DNA of 6,175 nt from Streptosporangiaceae bacterium. GTDB lineage: Bacteria; Actinomycetota; Actinomycetes; Streptosporangiales; Streptosporangiaceae. Positions 1 through 5,266 of the stretch are shown in pieces. The notes under the pieces were generated by a model. It was not told the DNA's origin. It saw only the letters and a list, made by a program, of their open reading frames with translations, and did no database searches. Where the stretch lies: contig JASIJN010000537.1 of assembly GCA_030050125.1 (NCBI GenBank), forward strand, positions 1 through 6,175, written 5' to 3'. The translations under genes and the position numbers were made by a program. Within the stretch, counting starts at the first letter, position 1. Every line of letters starts with the position of its first letter.

Positions 1-653
1 AGGGTAAGTCGGTCGCCGACGCGATCGGCGGCCTTTTCGTCGCGACCGACGTCTCGGACGAGAAGTCGGTGCAGGCGGCGGTCGATGCCGCCGCCGCAGC
101 CGGGCCACCGCTGCGGATCGTCGTGAACTGCGCGGGCATCGGCTGGGCGGCGCGCACGGTGGGCAGGGACGGTACCCCGCATGACCTGGCCGCGTACCGG
201 AAGGTCATCGACGTCAACCTGATCGGCACGTTCAACCTGATGCGGATCGGTGCCGCGGCGATCGCCAGGACCGAGCCCGCCGACGCTGACGGGCAGCGCG
301 GCGTGGTCATCAACACCGCCTCGGTGGCTGGCCTCGAGGGGCAGACCGGGCAGGTGGCCTACTCGGCCTCCAAGGGCGGGATCATCGGCATGACCGTGCC
401 CGCCGCCCGCGACCTGGCCGCGATCGGGGTGCGGGTCAACACGATCTGCCCCGGGATCATCGACACCCCCATCTACGGCACCGGGCCCGCCGCCGACGAG
501 TTCAAGGCCAAGCTGAGTGCGCCGATCGTGTTCCCGAAGCGGATGGGCACGGCGGCCGAGTTCGCGCACCTGGTCCGGGCGCTGATCGAGAACGACTACA
601 TGAACGCCGACGTCATCCGGTTCGACGGCGGCATCAGGTTCCAGCCCAAGTAA
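1..653 (+). CDS. Short-chain dehydrogenase, HSD10-like 3-hydroxyacyl-CoA dehydrogenase (5' partial)
   Basis: The first complete codon is at base 3, and 216 codons are visible before the TAA at 651-653. An internal GTG at 69 is not the true start, because the frame stays open and SDR-like to the window edge. Family members run about 250-255 residues, so roughly 35-40 residues are missing, including the TGxxxGxG nucleotide-binding loop. Visible SDR marks are the NCAG motif (126-137), the Asn of DVNLIGTFN (216-218), the catalytic Ser of NTASVAG (321-323), and the Tyr and Lys of YSASKGG (360-362 and 372-374). The stretch from NTASVAG through GQVAYSASKGGIIGMT resembles type II 3-hydroxyacyl-CoA dehydrogenases (HSD17B10 group). 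These oxidise 3-hydroxyacyl-CoA with NAD in beta-oxidation or branched-chain amino acid breakdown. The enoyl-CoA hydratase downstream supports that role. The exact acyl substrate is not readable, and a steroid or alcohol substrate is possible. Confidence 0.9.
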   Translation, partial: GKSVADAIGGLFVATDVSDEKSVQAAVDAAAAAGPPLRIVVNCAGIGWAARTVGRDGTPHDLAAYRKVIDVNLIGTFNLMRIGAAAIARTEPADADGQRGVVINTASVAGLEGQTGQVAYSASKGGIIGMTVPAARDLAAIGVRVNTICPGIIDTPIYGTGPAADEFKAKLSAPIVFPKRMGTAAEFAHLVRALIENDYMNADVIRFDGGIRFQPK

Positions 654-680
654 CGCGGCTCACGGTCGTCGGCCGGCCCC

Positions 681-720
681 GTGTGCGCTCAGTGCTGTCA
701 TAACAGCATTTTCCGCACAC
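681..720. promoter_or_regulatory. 40-base nested palindrome: operator or terminator hairpin
   Basis: The outer arms GTGTGCG (681-687) and CGCACAC (714-720) are perfect inverted copies. The inner arms TGCTGT (693-698) and ACAGCA (703-708) are also perfect and enclose the spacer CATA. The inner stem extends outward by one G-T and one A-T pair. The two arm pairs share the same centre (between 700 and 701), with five bases between inner and outer arms on each side. The centre lies about 66 bases before the ATG of the enoyl-CoA hydratase. As DNA it could bind a dimeric repressor such as a TetR- or GntR-type regulator. As RNA it would fold into a long hairpin with a 3x3 internal loop. No T-run follows 720, so a classical rho-independent terminator is less likely, although actinobacteria also use hairpins without U-tracts. 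Confidence 0.6.
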
Positions 721-753
721 ACTCTCGGTCAGGCCGGGCGGGCGACGGCGGCC

Positions 754-760
754 AGGGGAG
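754..760 (+). promoter_or_regulatory. Shine-Dalgarno of the enoyl-CoA hydratase
   Basis: AGGGGAG ends six bases before the ATG at 767. This strong site fixes the start of the hydratase gene. Confidence 0.8.
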
Positions 761-766
761 TGACTC

Positions 767-1531
767 ATGGCGGACGCGGTTCTTACCGAGGTGGACGGCG
801 CGATCGGCGTCATCACCATCAATCGCCCACAGGCACGCAACGCGGTCAACGGCGAGGTGGCTCGCGGCATCGCGGCGGCCGTCGACGAGCTTGACGCCGC
901 GGGCGACGTGCGGGCGCTGATCCTCACCGGGGCAGGCGGCACGTTCAGCGCGGGCATGGACCTGAAGGGCTTCCTGGCCGGCGACAACCCCATCGTGGCC
1001 GGACGCGGCTTCGCCGGAATCACCGAGCGGCCGCCGGCCAAGCCGGTGATCGCGGCGGTCGAGGGCTACGCCCTGGCCGGAGGGTTCGAGATCGCGCTGA
1101 GCTGTGACCTCATCGTGGCCAGCGAGACCGCGAGGTTCGGCCTGCCCGAGGTCCGCCGCGGCCTGGTGGCCGGGGCGGGCGGCCTGCTCCGGCTGCCCCG
1201 CCGGGTGCCGTACCACCTGGCCATGGAGATCGCGCTGACCGGCGAGCACTTCACCGCCGAGCGTCTGCACCAGGCCGGCCTGGTCAGCGTGCTGACCGAG
1301 GCCGGCCAGGCCCTGGAGGGCGCCAGGGAACTGGCGGCCAGGGTGGCCCAGGGAGCGCCGCTCGCGCTCGCCGCCACCAAGCGGGTCATCGTCGAGTCGG
1401 CGGACTGGCCCAGCGCGGAGGCGTTCGCCCGGCAGGGCGAGGTGATCGGTCCGGTGTTCACCTCCGCGGACGCGATGGAGGGGGCCGCCGCGTTCGCCGA
1501 GAAGCGCCCGCCGGTCTGGCGCGGCGAGTAA
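767..1531 (+). CDS. Enoyl-CoA hydratase/isomerase (crotonase family)
   Basis: This 254-residue protein has normal full length for a single-domain crotonase. The N-terminal strand VITINRPQARNAVN is the usual family opening. FSAGMDLK (60-67) and ALAGGFEIA (102-110) form the oxyanion-hole regions that hold the thioester carbonyl. Glu108 in GGFEIA and Glu128 in FGLPEVRRG align with the two catalytic glutamates of rat mitochondrial enoyl-CoA hydratase (Glu144 and Glu164). Both are kept, so true hydratase activity (water addition to trans-2-enoyl-CoA, giving 3-hydroxyacyl-CoA) is likely. The C-terminal helical part (FTAERLHQAGLV, then LALAATKRVI) is typical of the trimerisation region. The upstream dehydrogenase could take the product as its substrate. 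The 113-base gap with a palindrome suggests the gene may have its own promoter. Chain length or pathway (fatty acid, steroid side chain, carnitine-like) cannot be told; paralogues are numerous in actinomycetes. Confidence 0.93.
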   Translation: MADAVLTEVDGAIGVITINRPQARNAVNGEVARGIAAAVDELDAAGDVRALILTGAGGTFSAGMDLKGFLAGDNPIVAGRGFAGITERPPAKPVIAAVEGYALAGGFEIALSCDLIVASETARFGLPEVRRGLVAGAGGLLRLPRRVPYHLAMEIALTGEHFTAERLHQAGLVSVLTEAGQALEGARELAARVAQGAPLALAATKRVIVESADWPSAEAFARQGEVIGPVFTSADAMEGAAAFAEKRPPVWRGE

Positions 1532-1607
1532 GCGGCGCTCACCCGCTCCTCGCGCCAGCCAGCCAACCAGGCAAAACCCCGCTGCGTAAGCGTTCAAAAT
1601 CGTTCGG

Positions 1608-1637
1608 TTACCACTGCGGCCGTCGATCTCTTAGGCT
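1608..1637 (+). promoter_or_regulatory. Possible housekeeping-type promoter of the GT2-TagF gene
   Basis: TTACCA (1608-1613) matches the -35 consensus TTGACA at four of six positions. It is followed after 18 bases by TAGGCT (1632-1637), which fits the actinobacterial -10 pattern TAnnnT. Transcription would then start near 1644-1645, about 45 bases before the ATG at 1689. The call rests on pattern matching only, and such matches also occur by chance. Confidence 0.35.
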
Positions 1638-1644
1638 TCCCGGC

Positions 1645-1680
1645 ATGGACGCCGGCACGGGTCCGCGCCCTGGGGAGTGA
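1645..1680 (+). CDS. Possible leaderless 11-codon upstream ORF (MDAGTGPRPGE)
   Basis: An ATG at 1645 opens 11 codons ending in TGA at 1678-1680. The ATG begins seven bases after the last base of the -10-like TAGGCT, which is the spacing seen in leaderless actinobacterial transcripts. No Shine-Dalgarno sequence precedes it. Its last codons overlap the GGGGAG (1672-1677) that serves the next gene, and its stop lies eight bases before that gene's ATG. Ribosomes finishing the peptide could therefore re-initiate on the GT2-TagF gene or block its ribosome site. An ORF this short could easily be chance. Confidence 0.2.
   Translation: MDAGTGPRPGE
1672..1677 (+). promoter_or_regulatory. Shine-Dalgarno deciding the GT2-TagF start
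   Basis: GGGGAG lies 11 bases before the ATG at 1689, a slightly long spacing. A second weaker purine run, GAGAG (1679-1683), is five bases from the ATG. The in-frame GTG at 1677 overlaps the purine run and leaves no room for a ribosome site, so ATG 1689 is preferred. The GT2 fold opening (RISVVVPFHN) also starts right after this ATG. Confidence 0.6.
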
Positions 1681-1688
1681 GAGCGACG

Positions 1689-4600
1689 ATGACGGCACCG
1701 CGGATCAGCGTTGTTGTGCCCTTTCACAACAACGAGGATTTGCTCGGGGACTGCCTGCGGTCCATCGCCCGGCAGACCCATGCCAACCTCGAAGTGATCA
1801 TGGTGGACGACGGCTCCACCGACGGCAGCGCGGAGATCGCCGAGCGCCTGGCCGCGGACGACCCGAGGTTCGTCCTGATCCGGGTGCCCAACGGCGGCCC
1901 GGGCTACGCGCGCAACCGCGGCATCGAGCGGGCGACCGGCGAGTTCCTGGCCTTCGTCGACGCGGACGACATGCTGCCAAGCCATGCGTGCGAGATCATG
2001 CTGCACACGCTGCAGCAGTCCGGGTCCGACTTCGTGTCCGGCGGGGTCGAGCGGATCGGGCCCATGGGGGTCACGCCGTCCGGCATGCACGCCCAGGCGA
2101 TCAAGACCAGGCGGATCGGCACGCACATCAGCCGCACGCCGGAGCTGTTCTGGGACGTCTCGGTGTGGAACAAGATGTTCCGCAGGTCCTTCTGGGACGC
2201 CAGTCACCTCACCTTCCCCGAGGTCAGGGCGTGGGAAGACCTGCAGGCCATGACCCGGGCGCACGTGCTGGCCCGGGCCGTGGACGTGATCTTGGATCCG
2301 GTCTACTACTGGCGCGAGCGCGGCAAGGGCGCGTTGTCGATCACCCAGTCCCGCACGAGCATCGGCAACCTCCGGGACCGGATCACCGCGCTGCGGGTCA
2401 TCGACGGTTTCCTGCGCGAGCGCGGCGACGGCCGCCTGCTGCGCCAGCATCAGCACAAGGCACTGGTCAACGACCTGTGGCTGTACGTCTGCGACCTGTC
2501 TCGGACCAGCGAGGACTACCAGTCCGAGTTCATGGTGCTCGGCCGCATGTACCTGGACCAGGTCGACCGGCGGGCCCTGGCCAGGCTGCCGTCCACCCAC
2601 AAGCTGGCCTACCATCTGCTGCGGGCCGGGCAGCTGGAACAGCTCCTCGAGTTCAGCGCCTGGCAAGCCGACCAGCAGATCAAGACCACGCCGATGGTCC
2701 GCCGGGGCGGGCGGATTCGCGCCGACATCCCGTTCCGCGAGGACCGCCGCAGGCTGCGGATACCGGCGCGGGTCTACCCGCCGTACTGGCGGGAACTCGA
2801 CCCGTTCGTCCGGGTGGAGGGCATCACCTGGCAGGGCGAGCGGCTGGTCGTCACCGGCTGCGCGTTCGTGCCGTCGGTCGACATCACCCGCCGCAGGTAC
2901 GCATCCAAGATCATCGTCTTTGTCCCGGTTGGCGCCTGGCGGCTGCCGGTCGTGGTCCCGGCCCGCTCGCTGCGGCACGAAGAGGCGACCACCTGGTCGG
3001 CGCAGACCAGGTACCGCTACGACTGGGCCGGCTTCCGCTGCGAGATCAGCCCCCGCTGGTTCCGGGCCGGCCGCCGCTGGCTCACCGGCGAGTGGGCTGG
3101 CTACGTGCTGGTCAGGGGGCGCGGGGTGTGGCGGCCGGCCCGGCTGCACACGCCGGTACGCGGGTCCGCCGAGCGTCCGGAGTTCCGGCAGGTGACCCCG
3201 GGCATCAAGTTCGGCGCCTGGTGGTCGGGGCGCAAGCTGCAGGTCGGCCTGACCAGGACGCCGGCCGTGCTGCGGGGCTGCGAGCACGCGGGCAGCGAGC
3301 TCGTCATCGACGTGGACATCGACCGGATCGGCCCGCGGGCCCGCGCGGAGCTCGTGCTGGCCCGGCCGAAGGGCGCGGCCACGTACCGGTTCCCGGCGGC
3401 GCCCGCCGGGCGTTCCGGGCCGGTGACCCGGGTCCGCGGCGCGATGCCGCTGCGGGTGCTGACCACCGCGACCGGCGGCATCGAGTGGGATCTGTATGTC
3501 CAGGCCGAGGGCGGGGAGCGGGTGCGGGTCGCGTTCCCCGACGGCCGTCCGGAGTACCGGTACCCGGCGGGCGACCAGGAGATCGCCCTGGAACGGACCA
3601 GGTACGGCAACGCCACGGTCGTGCGCCGCGCCCTGCGGCCGGTGATCGAGGAGCACTCCTGGACCGACGGCGGCCGGCTCACCCTGCGCGGCAGCTTTCC
3701 GGCCACCGCGGCGGACCCGCTCGAACTGGTGCTGCGGCGCCGCACCTCCACCGAGCAGCACGTGGTGGCGTGCCGGCGGGACGGCGACCGGTTCACGATC
3801 GAGTTCGACGCGGCCGGGATGCCGTCGTTCGGGCGGCCGCTGCCGCTGCGGGACGGGATCTGGGACCTGTTCCTGCGCCGCGCGCACGAGGCCGGCGGCG
3901 AACTGATCGTGCCGGGCTACGACCACGCGCGGCTCGCCGGACTGGACGACCGGATGCTCACCGTCGGGCAGAAGAACTACCGGTTCACCACATGGGGCTA
4001 CGACACGCCGATGATCACGGTCGGCCCCGCGGTCAAGTTCACCGAGCACGGCCGGCTGCAGCGCCGGGTGCTGCGCGGCGTCTACTACCCGCTGCAGCAG
4101 AAACTCCCGCTGCGGGACGCGGTGGTGTTCGTGAGCTGGAAGGGCAAGCAGTGCGCGGACAACCCGCTGGCGATCGCCAGGGAACTGCGCCGCCGGGGCG
4201 ACGACCGCGAGCACATCTGGGCGGTCAACGACCACTCGGTGCCCGCCCCTGACGGCGCTCGCACCGTGCTGACCTGGACCGAGGACTACTACGAGGCGCT
4301 GGCCAGGTCCAGGTACCTGATCTCCAACGACGACATGAGCGGGCGCTACCACAAGCGCGACGGTCAGGTCTACGTGCAGACCTGGCACGGCACCCCGCTG
4401 AAGAAGATCGGCTTCGACATCGGCCAGCCCCAGTTCGTCAGCGGCGCCGGCTACTTCGATCTGCTCCGCGAGGACGTGGCCATGTGGGATCTGCTGCTGT
4501 CGCCGAACCCGTTCAGCACCCCGGTCATGCGGCGAGCCTTCCGTTATGACGGCGACATACTCGAGTCGGGATATCCGCGCAACGACGTGCTGCGCAGCGA

Positions 4601-5201
4601 CGACGCCGGGCGCATCGCCGCGGATGTGCGGCGACGGCTCGGGCTGCCCGCGGGGAAGCGGGTGGTGCTGTACGCGCCGACCTGGCGGGACGACCAGTAC
4701 TACGCCTCCGGCCGGTACCGGTTCGACTTCCGGCTGGACCTCGAGCGCGCCTGGCGGCGGCTCGGCGGCGACCACGTTTTCCTGATCCGGGGCCACCACC
4801 ACATGGCCGAGGACGTCCCGGCCGGCACCCGGCCCGACTTCGCCATCAACGTGACCGCCTACCCGGACATCTCCGAGCTGCTGTTGGTCAGCGACGTCCT
4901 GGTGACGGACTACTCGTCGGTGATGTTCGACTTCGCGCCGACCGGCCGGCCCATGATCTTCTTCACCTACGACCTGGAGCAGTACCGGGACAAGCTGCGC
5001 GGGTTCTACTTCGACTTCGAGGCCGAGGCGCCCGGCCCGCTGCTCGCCAGCTCGGACGAGGTGGTGTCGGCGATCGCCGACACCACCGGGCGCGTCGCGC
5101 CGGCGCACCGCGCGGCGTACGCGGCGTTCACGGCGAAGTTCTGCCCGCTCGACGACGGCAAGGCCGCGGCCAGGGCCTGTGACCGTATCTTCGGCGGATA
5201 A
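1689..5201 (+). CDS. Bifunctional GT2 glycosyltransferase / TagF-like CDP-glycerol glycerophosphotransferase
   Basis: This 1170-residue protein has three parts. Residues 5 to about 230 form a GT-A family 2 domain: SVVVPFHNNE, VDDGSTDGS (39-47), the metal-binding DAD (91-93) and a candidate catalytic-base motif ED (183-184) before YYWRERGKGALSIT. Residues about 375-745 are beta-rich repeats. Residues about 795-1165 form a Glyphos_transf domain with SWKGKQCADNP (816-826), TWHGTP (His900), YPRND (962-966), YAPTWRDD (995-1002), RGHHH (1034-1038) and TDYSS (1073-1077). The WHG and RGH histidines match those implicated in catalysis in TagF teichoic acid polymerases. TagF-type enzymes move glycerol-phosphate from CDP-glycerol to a growing lipid-linked chain at the inner membrane face. 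The GT2 domain probably adds a sugar to the same polymer. No signal peptide or membrane segment is seen, fitting a cytoplasmic or peripheral enzyme. Sugar donor and exact polyol (glycerol or ribitol) are unknown. The gene has no TTA, CTA or TCA codon. Confidence 0.93.
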   Translation: MTAPRISVVVPFHNNEDLLGDCLRSIARQTHANLEVIMVDDGSTDGSAEIAERLAADDPRFVLIRVPNGGPGYARNRGIERATGEFLAFVDADDMLPSHACEIMLHTLQQSGSDFVSGGVERIGPMGVTPSGMHAQAIKTRRIGTHISRTPELFWDVSVWNKMFRRSFWDASHLTFPEVRAWEDLQAMTRAHVLARAVDVILDPVYYWRERGKGALSITQSRTSIGNLRDRITALRVIDGFLRERGDGRLLRQHQHKALVNDLWLYVCDLSRTSEDYQSEFMVLGRMYLDQVDRRALARLPSTHKLAYHLLRAGQLEQLLEFSAWQADQQIKTTPMVRRGGRIRADIPFREDRRRLRIPARVYPPYWRELDPFVRVEGITWQGERLVVTGCAFVPSVDITRRRYASKIIVFVPVGAWRLPVVVPARSLRHEEATTWSAQTRYRYDWAGFRCEISPRWFRAGRRWLTGEWAGYVLVRGRGVWRPARLHTPVRGSAERPEFRQVTPGIKFGAWWSGRKLQVGLTRTPAVLRGCEHAGSELVIDVDIDRIGPRARAELVLARPKGAATYRFPAAPAGRSGPVTRVRGAMPLRVLTTATGGIEWDLYVQAEGGERVRVAFPDGRPEYRYPAGDQEIALERTRYGNATVVRRALRPVIEEHSWTDGGRLTLRGSFPATAADPLELVLRRRTSTEQHVVACRRDGDRFTIEFDAAGMPSFGRPLPLRDGIWDLFLRRAHEAGGELIVPGYDHARLAGLDDRMLTVGQKNYRFTTWGYDTPMITVGPAVKFTEHGRLQRRVLRGVYYPLQQKLPLRDAVVFVSWKGKQCADNPLAIARELRRRGDDREHIWAVNDHSVPAPDGARTVLTWTEDYYEALARSRYLISNDDMSGRYHKRDGQVYVQTWHGTPLKKIGFDIGQPQFVSGAGYFDLLREDVAMWDLLLSPNPFSTPVMRRAFRYDGDILESGYPRNDVLRSDDAGRIAADVRRRLGLPAGKRVVLYAPTWRDDQYYASGRYRFDFRLDLERAWRRLGGDHVFLIRGHHHMAEDVPAGTRPDFAINVTAYPDISELLLVSDVLVTDYSSVMFDFAPTGRPMIFFTYDLEQYRDKLRGFYFDFEAEAPGPLLASSDEVVSAIADTTGRVAPAHRAAYAAFTAKFCPLDDGKAAARACDRIFGG
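2811..3923 (+). repeat. Three beta-rich repeat modules inside the GT2-TagF protein
   Basis: Between the two catalytic domains, three segments each open with a Trp-x-(x)-Gly-x-Arg/Lys-Leu pattern: WQGERLVV (residues 381-388), WSGRKLQV (512-519) and WTDGGRLTL (658-666). The second and third close with EWDLYV (599-604) and IWDLFL (724-729). The segments are full of alternating hydrophobic residues and have no Walker, GT or membrane motifs, so I read them as beta-sandwich modules. They are diverged repeats at protein level, not DNA repeats. By analogy with accessory beta domains of TarS-type enzymes they may bind the polymer or drive oligomerisation; this is inference. Confidence 0.5.
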
Positions 5202-5225
5202 GAACGGGTAAGAACCTTTGAACGC
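5199..5225. promoter_or_regulatory. Phased GAAC motifs upstream of the GT-C gene
   Basis: TAAGAAC occurs at 5199-5205 and again at 5209-5215, exactly ten bases apart; the first copy includes the stop codon of the GT2-TagF gene. A third GAAC follows at 5220-5223 inside TTTGAACGC (5217-5225). That nine-base word is the exact reverse complement of GCGTTCAAA (1590-1598) upstream of the GT2-TagF gene. A TAGTCT (5227-5232) just after it fits a -10 hexamer. The motifs sit where a regulator or a -35 element would be expected, but no known site is recognised. Confidence 0.3.
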
Positions 5226-5254
5226 GTAGTCTCGCCCCACCGTGTCGCCCACCC

Positions 5255-5259
5255 GGAGA
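5255..5259 (+). promoter_or_regulatory. Shine-Dalgarno deciding the GTG start of the GT-C gene
   Basis: GGAGA ends seven bases before GTG 5267. It is the only in-frame start candidate between the upstream in-frame TGA (5219-5221) and the conserved part of the protein. Confidence 0.7.
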
Positions 5260-5266
5260 CTGGTCA

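Larger units (their letters stand above)
1532..1688. other. Intergenic boundary between acyl-CoA and envelope genes
   Basis: This 157-base gap is less GC-rich in the middle than the genes around it. A weak inverted repeat, GGCGC (1534-1538) and GCGCC (1552-1556) with a 13-base loop and no T-run, follows the hydratase stop and may or may not help termination. Two CGTTC motifs ten bases apart (1591-1595 and 1601-1605), a promoter-like pair and a tiny ORF occupy the rest. The change of function across the gap suggests an operon boundary here. Confidence 0.6.

Noticed and set aside
671..678. GGCCGGCC eight-base palindrome
   Set aside because: It is made only of G and C in a GC-rich gap, and no wider symmetry extends from it.
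661..683. CACGG/CCGTG pairing that overlaps the left outer arm of the 681-720 palindrome, suggesting an alternative-hairpin switch
   Set aside because: It has only five pairs around a 13-base loop in very GC-rich DNA, which is expected by chance. There is no leader peptide or ligand-type structure to support attenuation.
1534..1556. Terminator after the enoyl-CoA hydratase
   Set aside because: The stem is five pairs with a 13-base loop and no T-run, too weak to list as a terminator; it is mentioned only within the intergenic entry.
698..1597. Minus-strand frame of 299 codons opposite the enoyl-CoA hydratase
   Set aside because: It is a compositional shadow of a clear crotonase gene that keeps both catalytic glutamates; the product has no recognisable motif.
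1988..4252. Plus-strand frame of 754 codons inside the GT2-TagF gene
   Set aside because: It is an out-of-frame reading of GC-rich DNA with a low-complexity Ala/Arg/Gly/Pro product, no ribosome site and no motifs.
1608..5252. Open minus-strand frame of 1214 codons covering the whole GT2-TagF gene
   Set aside because: It is codon-aligned with the sense gene, so its openness only shows that the sense gene lacks TTA, CTA and TCA codons. Its translation is Pro/Arg/Val/Gly-rich with no family motif, while the sense frame has two complete catalytic domains.
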